DNA of 64,000 nucleotides from Ariolimax columbianus (GCA_036924085.1 JAVGWX010000019.1:13492696-13556695); one strand, 5' to 3'; counted from the first letter of the stretch, positions 21,491 to 32,945 are shown. Notes: generated by a model from the letters alone, not told the origin. Numbers and translations: made by a program.

Positions 21491-22420
21491 CAGTGATCTA
21501 GATTATGCTAGGTATTTGATAGTGTAGATAGATTATGCTAGGTATTTGATATACATAAATTATGCTATGTATTTAATTGAATCCATAGATCATGCTAGGT
21601 ATTTGATAGAGTACTTAGATAATGCTACGTATTTGACTGAGTACTTAAGATTATGCTAGGTGTTTGATATACATAGATTATGCTAGGAATTTGATATATT
21701 ATGCTAGGTAATTGTTAGAGTACATAAATTATGCTAGGAATTTGATAGAGTGCAGAGATGCTGCTCGGTATTGGAAAGAGTACATAGATTATGATAGGTA
21801 TTTGATAGAGTACATAGATTGTGATAGGTATTTGATATACATAGATTATGATATGTATTAGTTAGAGTACATAGAGTATGATAGGTATTTGATAGAGTAC
21901 ATAGCTTATGCTAGGCATTTGATAGAGTACATAGATTATGATAGGTATTTGATAGAGGACATAGATTATAATAGGTATTTGATAGAGGACATAGATTATA
22001 ATAGGTATTTGATAGAGGACATAGATTATAATAGGTATTTGATAGAGGACATAGATTATAATAGGTATTTGATAGAGGACATAGATTATAATAGGTATTT
22101 GATAGAGGACATAGATTATAATAGGTATTTGATAGAGGACATAGATTATAATAGGTATTTGATAGAGGACATAGATTATAATAGGTATTTGATAGAGGAC
22201 ATAGATTATAATAGGTATTTGATAGAGGACATAGATTATAATAGGTATTTGATAGAGTACATAAATTATGCTAGTTATTTAATAGAGTACATATAGTAGG
22301 ATAGCTATTTGATAAACAGTACATAGATTATGATAAGTATTTGATAGAGGACATAGATTATGCTAGGTATGTAATAGAGTACATATAGTATGATATGTAT
22401 TTGATAAAGTACATCATCAA
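21491..22420. repeat. 30-bp minisatellite, locus 1
   Basis: Tandem units with core ATTATGCTAGGTATTTGATA. The first units are irregular; about 11 near-identical units with ATTATAATAGG lie at about 21950-22250. The first unit is continuous with the CR1-like reverse transcriptase motif A (LDYARYLI versus LDFAKAFD), so the array probably began by tandem duplication of that coding segment. Unit length is a multiple of three with no stop, giving a long open frame (IEDIDYNRYL repeats) that I treat as a by-product. Confidence 0.92.
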
Positions 22421-22570
22421 ATATTGTTTGGGAAGTCAAATCGCAATCGAGACGACGGGGCCTAGTGTCTAAGCGACACAGCTCACAACTCGAAGCTGTT
22501 CGTTTCGATCCCCATCACAGCACCGGCCGTTACCCCGAGGAAACAAACCCTTAGAAAATGCAGGAAGAAG
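22421..22570 (+). other. tRNA-like SINE candidate after the satellite
   Basis: GGCCTAGTGTCTAAGCGACA (A-box-like) is followed about 30 bp later by GTTCGTTTCGATCCCC (B-box-like), then CCGTTACCCCGAGGAAAC. These spacings fit an RNA polymerase III promoter of a tRNA-derived SINE. A truncated relative lies after the second satellite (63741-63826). There is no poly-A or clear target duplication. Confidence 0.55.
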
Positions 22571-22739
22571 CAGACCTTTACATAAAATGAATGCTGATAT
22601 CGGATGCACTGCAAAGACAGGCGCAAAATAAAAAACCACAGTTCGCAAGATGGCTATGTTATTGTAGTAATTCCAAAAGGTTCTCTGCATTGCCATAACA
22701 ACTCTCCGTCTGAGTTCCTTCAGACGATCTCCGTTGTCT

Positions 22740-22890
22740 TTAACATTTTTTAGCCGAGGTATTCAAAATTTGTGGCTTTCTCAAACTCTGGTCTTTCTAG
22801 AATAACTTTAGGTTTGGTTATTGCGTTATCTGTGCTCATTATTTTAGTTTTACTTATATTCAGGGACAGATTGCGGTCTTGACTGTGTTG
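22740..22890 (-). pseudogene. LINE reverse transcriptase fragment (FEKATNFEYLG type)
   Basis: The minus strand reads DRNLSLNISKTKIMSTDNAI then LERPEFEKATNFEYLG, a segment downstream of the catalytic motif in several LINE families. The same motif forms the head of copy B (9999-10045). The rest of the element is not visible. Confidence 0.75.
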
Positions 22891-23190
22891 TTTTACCGAA
22901 CGGATCCTCCGTTACAGCCAATCAGCGCGCTTGGTGAGATTAACTGTGGCTTTTGTATATCTGATCTCTGGCATCTCGTTCCTTCCGATTGCCAATCGCT
23001 TGAACTTGTCATAACGTTCATCGTTGTCCAGTTCTTCGCCGTTGTCTTCGGCACACTTCTGTCACCACACACTTCCTGAATTCTGCGATTAATGTCAACT
23101 GGTCCACATCCTTCAGCTAACTATTGCCAATCGCTCTAGCTTGTCATAATGTTTGTTGTTTTAACGTTCCTCATTATGGATTATGCATAT
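22891..23190. other. No gene recognised
   Basis: Contains two imperfect copies of CCAATCGCTNNANCTTGTCATAA about 140 bp apart (about 22990 and 23130). Nothing else was identified. Confidence 0.4.
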
Positions 23191-23197
23191 TTATTAA

Positions 23198-23845
23198 ATG
23201 TATACTACTTATGTGTTACCTGAGTGTATGATCAGACAATATTTGCTACCTGAGTGTATGATCAGACAATACGTGCTACCTTATTGTGTGCTCAGACACT
23301 ACGTGCTATCAGAGTGTGTGCTCAAACACGACGTTTTACCTCTTGAGTGTGTGCTTAGACACTACGTGCTAACTGAGTGTGTGCTTAGACACTACGTGCT
23401 ACCTGAGTGTGTGCTCAGACACCCCGTGCTACCTGAGTGCATGCTCAGACACTACGTGCTACCTGAGTGCATGCTCAGACACTAGGTGCTACCTGAGTGT
23501 GTGCTCAGACACAAGGTGCTACCTGAGTGTGTGCTCAGACACAACGTGCTACCTGAGTGTGTGCTCAGACACCACGTGCTACCTGAGTGTGTGCTCAGAC
23601 ACTACGTGCTACCTGAGTATGTGCTCAGACACCACGTGCTACCTGAGTGTGTGCTCAGACACCACGTGCTACCTGAGTGTGTGCTCAGACACCACGTGCT
23701 ACCTGAATGTGTGCTCAGACACCACGTGCTACCTGAGTGTATGCTCAGACATTACCAGCTACCTGAGTGTGTGCTCAGACACCACGTGCTACCTGAGTGT
23801 GTGCTCAGACACCACGTGCTACCTGAGTGTGCATGTCGGACAAAC
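23198..23845. repeat. 30-bp minisatellite with internal dyad (CTGAG...CTCAG)
   Basis: About 21 tandem 30-bp units. The core is GCTACCTGAGTGTGTGCTCA followed by GACACCACGT. Each unit carries the inverted repeat CTGAG-6-CTCAG and, across the junction, CACGTG. It has no detectable relation to the other 30-bp satellite. The length is a multiple of three, so open frames (LPECVLRHHV, CYLSVCSDTT) run through it. It lies in the Ig gene, just past the donor of exon 2. Confidence 0.95.
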
Positions 23846-23873
23846 TTGGAAAATGAAAGCTAAATATACTTAC

Positions 23874-24075
23874 TTGGAGCAGACACAGTATGGTATCCTG
23901 TTGATTCTTTTGTAAAATAATTGGATAAGATGTATTTAACTCTACATCTGTATGTCCCAGCATCACTACATTTAACATCATTGATATCCAACACCATTCT
24001 CATTGTGTGTCTGTTGTTAACACCGTTATTTGATCCCATGAAAGTTACATCCCATTTTCGTCCTTCGGGAATTTT
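23874..24075 (-). CDS. Ig-superfamily gene, second visible exon (C-terminal half of an Ig domain)
   Basis: The minus strand reads KIPEGRKW...MRMVLDINDVKCSDAGTYRC, containing the Ig-fold DAGTYRC motif (aspartate, then Y.C around the second cysteine). It ends in TVSAPS at a good splice donor (GTAAGTA, 23873-23867). The start follows TCTAG, a plausible acceptor, since the frame has a stop just before it. Length is 202 nt, phase 0 in and phase 1 out; phase-1 borders are usual for Ig domains. Joined in phase to 27781-28062 it makes one domain. The polypyrimidine tract is weak and there is no transcript evidence. Confidence 0.75.
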
Positions 24076-24769
24076 CTAGACAGTGATGGGGTTGGAAATA
24101 AATATAAATACGCATTACATGAAACACGCTTTTAATTGTGAAAACAAAACATGAATACATCAGTTATTTCATTCATTCCTAACGTGGCTAACATGATCAC
24201 CCACCGTCGTTGAAGGCTCTCAACGTCTTCGTTTTATTTGTGTACATTATATTTTACTTTTAATGGAAAAAAATCACAAACAGCTGATTAGCTTGTGACA
24301 GAACTAATGGCTCTGACATGAACTTCACAAAGAGTTTAAATACAATATTTTGGGGATTAAAAGAAAAAGGAAAGTAAACACGTGCCTTTTGCTGTAATGA
24401 TAAATCACATCACGAAATAAAAAATGGTATGAGTTTTTAATATAAAATGTGTAATTATGCATTGGTATAAAAATCAAAAGCTAAATAGCAAATACTCTTT
24501 AAGTAAACTGTAGGAAATGTAATGAAGAATGTTAAAATGACTAAATAACAGGAACACGATAATCAAGACGAACTGACTGATGATCTATCCTTAATAAAGA
24601 AGTGTAATTAAAACAGCAATCGATAAATGTAATTATATTGGTATCAATCGAAAGGGTTGTTATTGATTGAAGTTTCATTTGTGTCATTCATATTCTCAAA
24701 TCATATTTTATTCATCATGAGAATCCATAACCACAACAAACCTCCAGTATTCTCATATTATTTTTTAAA
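24076..24769. other. Intronic AT-rich DNA, no gene recognised
   Basis: Lies between the two Ig exons. AT-rich, without recognised repeats or coding blocks. Confidence 0.5.
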
Positions 24770-25450
24770 ACTTCGCTCCATCCGTAGATATTATCTCCGA
24801 TGCTTGCTTCTTGAGGGAAGCTATATTTAGGTGAACATGGACAAATCCAAACAAATGACACAAATTATTGCCAGTCTTGTGTCCTTTAGAAGACCTTGTG
24901 CATGTGTTATGCCTATGTACTAGAAATACCATATCGTTTCTACTATGATCTGTAACTCTCTCTTGCCACCCCATCTCCTTTTTACGCCGTAGACACCTCA
25001 TGTGAAAGATGACACCTCATCTGCCTTTCCTGGCTAGTGTTAAGTGCTCCAAGTCTCGCTCACATACATGAGAGTTCCAAATACTCAGGTCTGATAGACC
25101 CAAACCTAGGTATAGTGAAACAGTTCAGTGTTCTCCAAGACTGTCTTGTCAGACGGGCCATGACGGTACTCGTCCTACCAAGATCCTATTGTGTATCTGA
25201 TTCTCGAGCGAGAGAGTGTTGCTGATGGTAGACCCCAGATGAGCAAAACTGTTGACGACATCCAGAGGGACGCCATCAATTTTTATTGGAAAGTAGCAAT
25301 ATCCTGTGAGCAGAGCTTTATCTTTTCCAGGCTTTTGGTGAGTCCAAACTGATGGCACCCTTCGGCGAATCTGTCTCCCAGTCTCTGTAAGGCCTCCTCA
25401 CTATTAGTTCATAGAATCGCATCATTGTGAACCACAATCTATACCAAAGG
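24770..25450 (-). pseudogene. LINE relic (thumb region and C-terminus) inside the Ig intron
   Basis: Minus-strand frames give EALQRLGDRFAEGCHQFGLT near 25380, KIDGVPLDVVNSFAHLGSTI (25230-25290), ETWST near 25050, then MRCLRRKKEMGWQERVTDHS (24945-25001). This is the order of the region after the reverse transcriptase catalytic motif in several LINE families. It is broken by stops, and the catalytic core is absent. Confidence 0.8.
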
Positions 25451-25489
25451 ATAGGGAATAGCCGATATTATTCTAATATTCAAAATTGG

Positions 25490-26500
25490 TGACAGTCGAA
25501 TGTGTGAAAATCACACATTTGTCAGTGCCTCCGACAAAGTCTGCTCTTGGATACCGGAACAGGTACTAGGGCATCTTAAGCAGCCACAAGTCGACGATTC
25601 TCAATGCGGTTTCCTAGCGTACCACAATACTGAAGACCGAACTCTTACTCTCACTCAGGTAACTGAATTTTAAAAAGCTCTTGTGTATTTTTTTGATACA
25701 GAGTGTTTTGTTTTTTTGGTCATAGAAATGGGGTCGATGAGATTTTCTGAAACAATCTCTGTGAATGCATGAAAAAAAAAGATCGTCCTAGCACCCTGGG
25801 TCTGTTCCTCACATAGTTTCTAAAAGGCTTTCGGAAGCTACATTACGATAGGAATCCAAAATCCAGATGAATTTAGATCACCATTGGCGTAAAACAGGGC
25901 GACCGTATATCACCAAAATTGTCTTTACTGTTCACAAATGATGTATTCTAACCACGAAAGGAGATGAACATAAAATGCCCAGTGGAATTCTGAAAGATGA
26001 TTTGGTGTTTGATATAAATGTTGCTCTAAATGACTGATGCCTTATTTCAAGACGTGCTTTTTAACCTGGGGGAGAGAAGCCGGAGAAAAGACGAATAAAC
26101 TTTAGCAGCAGTTTACACAAACTAATCTATATTGGTATCCTCAAAATAGACGAGACATCCCATTTAACTAGGTGAACCGGATCTGGTATAGGTCAAACAG
26201 TAATAGACCATATGGGAGGTATAAAAGAAGAGTTACCATCTGAGCTGCATGGCATGAATAGAGGATTCCTCAGTAAAAGAGAAATATTCAATACAACCAA
26301 GATGAGAACTGTATCTCGCTTCACCGGCATGCCAGTTGTGACTTCTTTGTGGGAATATGTGAAATGACTACATCCCATTATAAACAGTTCCAACACATTT
26401 AAATGAGACATTTAAGAACAATGCTCCACGTAACTTGCACTAACAATGACTGCGATCAGGTAATACAGCGTCATCTTACAATTAACTTCTTCCTTATTTC
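25490..26500 (+). pseudogene. LINE reverse transcriptase relic, plus strand
   Basis: Plus-strand blocks: VDDSQCGFLAYHNTEDRTLT (about 25585-25650), GVKQGDRISPKLSLLF (25889-25935; GVKQGD.LSPKLF in the family) and, further on, MRHLRTMLHVTCTNND (26405-26450). There are several stops and an extra poly-A near 25770. It is a decayed element of a different family from the neighbouring minus-strand LINE. Confidence 0.75.
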
Positions 26501-27780
26501 TGTGAAGCAATACTAATCAGGTTTTGAACGACCATGTCTGCAGAAAGGAATAAAATATACTAGCAGGGGAATCAAAGTGTCAAGAATACAGATCCCAATG
26601 ACGATGAGGAATCAAGTGAGACAACAATTTAAGAAAGCCTTTAACAGTTTGAAAACATGGCTGGAGCTTGACAAATATTAAGTCAGAGAATAGAATAGCC
26701 GGGCATTATTATTTCAGGATAACTTCTAACGATTCTTGAAGAAATGGAGCGGATAGGTAATGTTAGTTGTCGGCTCTTTAACATTATTTGAAAAATAATA
26801 ATCTGGCAAAGATTGCGCCGTAACTGGCTCCGAGTCTACATTTCTCTACTGCTTTGGATCATTATGGATGCCGCCAGACCACGGATTTGCCTGGAATTCA
26901 CACTAGTCGACGACTTACACTTGTGTTCACGGAAACGTGGAGTTGTTTTCCGTCTGGACTTGTTCTTTCGTTCTTTTTTTGTGATTTCTTCCATCCGTTT
27001 ATCCTGGTCTGGACGCCGGCTGAATGGCACTACACTTATACCTGTGTCGTATCTCACGGGTTAGTTCTGCCGGTTCACCTTCACGAATTTGGCGTGTGGG
27101 AATTTTAGATGCTACTATGATGAACTGAATACAGCTGGGGAGAGATGCCAGACTCACTCACACGCTGAGTGTTGTCTATACGACCTCTTGTGGTTATCGA
27201 AATGGCACGACAAACTGCGTTAGATGCCTTCCCACCTTTCTACCTTGCAGGTTACATGTTTACGGAAAGGCTTCGGTGGTAACCCTGAGGCAAAATCTGC
27301 ATCATATGCTATCTCCAGTCGTCTCGATGAATGTCTTGCCACTGGCAAAATGTAGCTTAGGCTCTGTGAGTGAGGTTGACAAAAGGCGCAGTTTCTTCCT
27401 CACTTTAATCCAAATCTCCGCGCAAGTCACCCATTTCAGCGGACACAGCAAGAGATACGACTGTCCACACGGCTGAACAAAGAGAGTGGTCTTCATCACT
27501 TGTGATGGACAAACTATCAACATTATTTGTGCTTTTGTGAATTTGGATTGTTATTCTTCAATCAATACTTGAATTAATCCGTATCGGATATTATTGTTTC
27601 ATGTTACTAACATTTGACCTGACGGGCTTAACTGATCCTGCTCGAAGCACACTACTCCCGGTGACATTATTCAAGGCTTTTTGAAAACATGCAAGCCGAC
27701 CAATCTCGCCAGATAACAATACAATGGAAGGATATAAATAGATACTTTATAGAATTACATTATAAATGTGGTTGTCCTAC
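26501..27780. other. Intronic DNA, no gene recognised
   Basis: Several short open frames (such as 26813-27064) show no recognisable domain or repeat structure. No conserved copy elsewhere in the window was noticed. Confidence 0.4.
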
Positions 27781-28062
27781 CTTTATAGTAGCGTTTATAC
27801 CCGGTGGACCTTCCTGTGCTCGATATATCCCAAGAAACGTATAATTGACAGGTGTTCTAAACGTTTTAGCAATTTCCAAAGTTTCCGTGATAAGGAAATT
27901 CGTGTCTGTGATATTCACACGATCTGCCTCACAAATGACAGAGAAGTTCTTCCCAATTGGTAATGTATTTACGGTTACGATTGGTTCAAGACACCTTACT
28001 GGGGAGACCAATGAAACAACTCTCAGTAAACAACATGGTAAACATATATAGGAAACACTCAT
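27781..28062 (-). CDS. Ig-superfamily gene, first visible exon (signal peptide and N-terminal half of an Ig domain)
   Basis: An ATG at 28062 opens a 94-codon exon. The first 24 residues (MSVSYICLPCCLLRVVSLVS...) are hydrophobic, like a secretory signal. An Ig-like start follows with GKNFSVICEA (first Ig cysteine) and the exon ends at GINATIK. The next bases are GTAGGA (27780 down), a splice donor, so the exon ends in phase 0 and joins the phase-0 exon at 24075. The cysteine spacing, about 93 residues, is long for an Ig domain. Molluscan FREP-type lectins have a secreted Ig region, but no fibrinogen domain is visible. Further exons would lie left of 23874. Confidence 0.7.
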
Positions 28063-28289
28063 TCTAATGACATAATACGTACTTGTACATTTTCAAAAAA
28101 GGACCCTTACTTTCCACATCAATTCTTCTAAAATATAGTTCAGGTTCCTGTTATAACATGCAGCATAACACAATTCTAAAATCCGCAAATGCATTAACAC
28201 AGATAAAAAACAAACAAACATTCTTTTGGAAAACTATTATTGATCTTCCTTAATCTATTCCTCTATATATATTAATAGGCGCTTGAACG
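28063..28289. other. Upstream of the first Ig exon, no motif recognised
   Basis: AT-rich. No convincing promoter elements were identified, and an upstream non-coding exon cannot be excluded. Confidence 0.4.
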
Positions 28290-28775
28290 ACTTAACAAAA
28301 TCTATCAAGATAAACGGTTAGAGAAATGCACGAAGATAAGATTAATACGTACATTGGACTTGTTAATATTTATATATGCTTGTGAGACATGGACAAATAC
28401 ATCTGACATGCACTGGAAGATACACGCCGTAGAGATGAGATGTTTCCAAAGACTTCTAATCGTCACGTACTAAGATCGAGTTACAAATGAGTAAATACGC
28501 AAAATAATTACAACAGCAGTAAGGCCTTTTGAAGGCATATTGGCAACTGTCAAAGAAGAAAACTCGCTTTGTACGGGCACATATCGAGATCAAATGGTCG
28601 TGAAAATACCATCATGAAATAAATGTACAAGTCAGACGACAAAGAGGTTGTTCTAAAATGGGGCGCGAGGACAACATACAGTGACCGCTGACAGAGAAGA
28701 ATGAGGTAGTATTGTGAGGATTTCTTCATGTGTGCCCCAAATACCTCTCCGGTTACGTGATGATTTGACCTGAAA
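28290..28775 (+). pseudogene. LINE relic, (TGACC)n-tail family, C-terminal fragment
   Basis: Plus-strand blocks YACETWTNTSDMHWKIHAVE (28375-28435), a VTNE block near 28490 and PFEGILATVKEEN match the C-terminus of the element at 19385-20920. The end reads GATGATTTGACCTGA. It is more decayed than that copy. Confidence 0.8.
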
Positions 28776-28959
28776 TTTAATCAACACTAATTCACACTAT
28801 ATTTGTAAATTGTATCAACAAAGTGCTTGCTTTGAAGGATACGGTATATTTAGGAAAATCGGAAAATGATGAAAGGCTGCTCATTATCTGAATATTCCAA
28901 ATATCACCCACGTATACAAGCGAAATGGAAACCGTCACTTCTTTGACAACCATAGCGGA

Positions 28960-30640
28960 ATGAATCTTTATCCTATCGACTTCTGGCAAGATACTAGCAT
29001 AAGTTATCCTACACCGATTGGTCGTTCACCTAGAACATGGTCTTCTTCTAGAGAGCCAGTGTGGCTTGAGATCGGCTCGTGGAACTGTCAATATGATATT
29101 CGCGATTCGGAAACTTCAGGAGAAATGCCACGAGCAGCAGCGTGGGCTTTTTATGACGATCGTGTACATGAACAAGGCTTTCGATACCGTCAACACAGAT
29201 GGACTTTGGAAGGTCATGGAGAAATTCGGCTGTCCTAACAGAATTACAAAGATCGTCAAGCAGTTCCACGAAGGTATGAATGGGGCATGTGCGGAGTGAT
29301 GGGGAAACGTCAAACGCCTTTCATGTGTCAAAGGGCGTCAAGCAGGGCTGTCTACTAGCCCCAACAAAGGGCGTCAAACAGGGCTGTCTACTAGCCCCAA
29401 CAAAGGGCGTCAAACAGGGCTGTCTACTAGCCCCAACAATGGGCGTCAAGCAGGGCTGTTTACTAGCCTACATTCTCTTCATCATAATGTTCGCTGCCAT
29501 GCTCAGCGTCAGCTGTCTGGGTTGTCACCAAATCGGAGTAGAAATTTGTTTTATATCAGGAAAACAGGTGACTGCAAGCTCACCCCAAAGTAAAGGCTAC
29601 AACCATCTAACACTTTCTATTTCCTGATGACTGCACCCTCACTGTCAGCACCGAAAGAGGCACGCAGACATATGTGGACAAGTTCTTTGCAGCCGGCAAC
29701 ACGTTCTGTTTTACAATCAATACAACTAAAAACTAGAAGCAATGTTTCAGCCGGCTCGAGTGACGCTTATCGTGACCCATATATCAGAGTCAAGAACGAG
29801 CGCCTTCAATCAGTAGACAGCTTTACGTACCTTGGTAGCACTCTTTCCAAGGAAACTACCATTGCCTATAAGGTCAGTAACAGAATCTGCAAGGTCATTG
29901 CTGAATTTGGTAGGCAGTGCAAAGTTGTTTGGAATCGGAAGGGTCTTTGGCTAGATATGAAACTCAAAAGTCTACCAAGCCGTAGTGCTCCTCGACCCTC
30001 TGTAAGCCAATGAGACGTGGACTGTGTACAAGGTACTTCCGTTGATTTTTCAAAATAAAGCGGCAGGGTAGGGAACCAGACACCGAGATCTTCATGGGGG
30101 CAAAAATGCCGAGCATCCACACACTTGTTTCAGAAAACCCAGATTATGTGGGCTGGCCACGTCGTGAGCATTCCAGTAAAACACATCCCAAATCAACTAA
30201 TGTATGGTGAGCTAAGAGATGGCTTGGTCAAGTGGGTGGCCAAAAGAAGCGTTTCAAAGACTCCCTCAAAGTATCTGTGACACGTTTCAGTAACGATGAA
30301 AACTCATGGGAATGTCTCGCACAGGATCGCCAAGCATAGCGTAGAGCCACCATTAGAGACACCTTCATTACTGAGAAACGCTGGGCCTCCGAAGCCCAGA
30401 AAAAACCACACTTTGCGAAAAGACAAAACAACTGACACTTTTGATATTAAATGTTGCGTATGTAGAAGATTGTTCCGCTCCAGAATTGAACTATACAGCC
30501 ACCTCTGAACTCACTGGTGAGGTACAACACAACATGTATGTCTGCTGTTGTCATCATCGCTTGCGATGGACGGTTATTATTATTATTCCAAATATAACTG
30601 CTTGACATAACTGGTTGAGTAAATAAACACAATTAGTCGT
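28960..30640 (+). pseudogene. LINE relic with reverse transcriptase and C-terminal C2H2-like finger
   Basis: Plus-strand blocks in order: CGLRSARGTVNMIFAIRKLQ (29060-29115), TIVYMNKAFDTVNTDGL (motif A, normally D in place of the first N) near 29160-29205, GVKQGCLLAPT (motif B', quadruplicated, 29331-29466), RLQSVDSFTYLGSTLS (29800-29850), MWAGHVVSIPVKHIP near 30150, and a C-terminal CCVCRRLFRSRIELYSHL finger (30453-30508). The tail is a short (ATT)n near 30575-30590. The frame is interrupted and no FADD box was found. Confidence 0.88.
29331..29466 (+). repeat. 36-bp minisatellite within the reverse transcriptase gene
   Basis: Three full units and one partial of a 36-bp sequence encoding GVKQGCLLAPTK, the reverse transcriptase B' motif, directly repeated in frame. 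Units differ at only a few bases, so the expansion is recent compared with the decay of the element. Confidence 0.95.
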
Positions 30641-31399
30641 CAACTTTGCATTTCGGTTCTGGCTCACCATTATATTTGAGACATTTGTATTTACAGTATA
30701 CGGTTTAGAGCCTAAATGTTAGAACAATGAAATTCATGTAGCAGACAACATTAACTGAAAACTATTACATCGATTGAACCACTAAGTGTAGAAATAAATG
30801 CAAAAGCTGAAGTGAGATGATTCAACGAATAATACAACATGATATATCTAAACAAACTACATAATTTCAATAAGATATGTACACTTATTCAAAGATTATT
30901 GTAGAATCAATCAAACACATTTAAGAGATGTAATATGCACGATTGATGCAATAGTAACCGAAATAAATCAAGTCGTGACCAGATGGTTAAGATATTACAA
31001 TGAACTAGTGTTCATAACGATGATAACAACGAAGACCCCATTATCTCTAGTAAATATTGAAGGATCCCACAATTTGTAAACATGAAGTAAATCAAATGAT
31101 TAATAAACGCCCATTGCAATTCGCATCATAGATAGCAAAACCCATTGTTATAGCACGCCGGACGGAGAACTGTAACAACAAAGACAAGAAATAATGAGCC
31201 ATATCACCAACGTTCTTTTGAAAAAAAGCATCTCAACATTCAAAAAGTAAAGCCAAAAATTGGTAGACGAATTGCTAGCGTTGTTATAGGACAAATGGCG
31301 ACTTATATAATATCATATCAAATATGCCTGTACTGTAACATCTACCAATTCTTAGTGCAATTTCAAACTATCGATATGAAGCCTTTATTATCAGGATTT
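30641..31399. other. AT-rich DNA, no gene recognised
   Basis: No coding block, tandem array or known element was noticed. Confidence 0.5.
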
Positions 31400-31930
31400 T
31401 AAATTTGTCCAGAATATTCTGTCTTAACATATCTTTGGTTTTGTTTTCCGAAACGTTTGTTTTTGGAATGTTATCACAATGTTTTTGTGTTACACGTATG
31501 ACATATCCTAAGTAAGGTGTTGTTCTATCTGACATTTTTAATATATTGTACTTTCTGACCACTATCTCAGGTTATTTTCTTTAGGAAATTACAAAGAAAT
31601 AATGTTAATGATAAAGCATTACAATGAACTATTGTACAGTACAATTGTGATGATGCATAATACAGACACTTTTTGAATACCAGTCACACATCAATCCACG
31701 ACATTTCCATAGCAAATTTCAAAGAAATTCATTTTTATATAAATCACTTTATTGAAACAAGTTTTCTTACCACCGGTAAATAATAAACAGATGACAAAGC
31801 TGGACGTGGTACAAACATATTTCATTCTTTAGATTCAGTCTCAGAGAAGGTATCCAACTTTTTGTAAACAATGTAGCTATTGATGCAAAGTTAGCTTTCA
31901 ATTGTTTCTGTATGAAAAGAAATGTACACA
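31400..31930. repeat. Dispersed repeat R-A, copy 3 (diverged, without mariner)
   Basis: It shares GAATGTTATCACNATG, ACATATCCTAA, TTTTTGAATACCAGTCA and TCACTTTATTGAAA in the same order as 2100-2560. The mariner that follows copies 1 and 2 is absent here. Confidence 0.65.
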
Positions 31931-32079
31931 TAATCATTGGCTGCACTTTGTAATGGCTTCTCTAAAACATGTTTCTAGCAATATAAGCACTTCAATTAAA
32001 TCGCATGCTTGTCCCAAATTGTTGATGACGCCTTCTAAGAAAGGAAAACACGTCAAACTGTTGATATATTTCAGGAAGC

Positions 32080-32491
32080 CAACGATTAACTATGAACATA
32101 TGGAATGATGGCCTGTATGGTTTTCTCTGAGAAATGGCCATTTGCGTGTAGCTGTTCGTATTGCTCGTATTTAGCGTTGTTTGTTTCATTGAGGCCCGGG
32201 ATGTATTTTGTTATCACCGTCCTTTTGCATTTAGCTATTATAGAATTAAAGTTACTTTTACAGTGCACTGTTTTTGATCTACCGATTGCCGTGATGCAAC
32301 GTGATGGGTTCCTGGATAGTCTTCCATCTAAAGTTTGTTATCTTATCACTTATGTGAACGTTATCTAGGTTGTAACCTCTTATTCATCTGCCACTATTAA
32401 AGGATGGTGGTAATTTTGGATGACGTACAAGTTGCTGGTTATTTAGCTCCATCCATTTCTCCAGTTCTTGTCTTTTGAAGTTGTCAGTGTT
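32080..32491 (-). pseudogene. LINE endonuclease relic, part 2
   Basis: The minus strand reads LEKWMELNNQQLVRHPKLPP then SFNSGR and RGYNLDNVHISDKI (about 32340-32460), the C-terminal half of an AP-type LINE endonuclease, then YIPGLNETNNAKYEQYEQLH (32170-32230) from the following region. The N-terminal half lies at 34248-34600, separated by two L-GAA insertions. It is a different family from L-GAA, decayed. Confidence 0.8.
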
Positions 32492-32505
32492 GTATCCCCA
32501 TGTTG

Positions 32506-32931
32506 TCTCGCCGTAGTCACAGCGCTAAAAAGCCAGAAAAACACTGAGCTTAATGACTTAAGAGCAGCACTCTGCAAACTGTGCCAGCAGTCCGCACCAA
32601 AACGGGTAGTGGTACAGTGGGTCCCATCACACTGCAACATCCAAGGCAACGAGGAGGCAGACAGACTGGCAAAAGAAGGTGCAAGACTACCACAAACAGA
32701 TACTAGTATGACGTACGAAGAGTCAAAACGGCTTATCAAATCTAGATACATGACCAAATGGGAAACCGAACATACTGGTTACACCAAAAGCGATGCCTAT
32801 TACCAGTTGCACCGAAGAGAGCAGGTCGTTGTCTTCAGACTTCGCACTGGCCACAATAGACTGAGGTACCACCTATTCAACGAAAAAATAATGGTTACTG
32901 TCTGACTGCGTACGCAGAAGAAGAAGAAGAA
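32506..32931 (+). mobile_element. L-GAA LINE 3' fragment, first of two insertions at one site
   Basis: The plus strand encodes the second half of RNase H (VVQWVPSHCNIQGNEEAD) and the following RLRTGHNRLRYHLFN block. It then skips about 175 bp, losing the zinc-knuckle motif, and ends in EKIMVTV and (GAA)n. It is bracketed by identical 14-bp target repeats. Confidence 0.95.
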
Positions 32932-32945
32932 GTATCCCCATGTTG

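Noticed and set aside
23198..23915. Cysteine-rich repeat protein (CYLSVCSDTT) or CRISPR-like array
   Set aside because: Units are contiguous without spacers, so not CRISPR; the open frame follows from a 30-bp unit, and two frames are equally open.
27302..27523. Minus-strand 73-codon open frame as a further Ig-gene exon
   Set aside because: No Ig motif, no convincing splice sites in phase, and it lies within the intron defined by the two better-supported exons.
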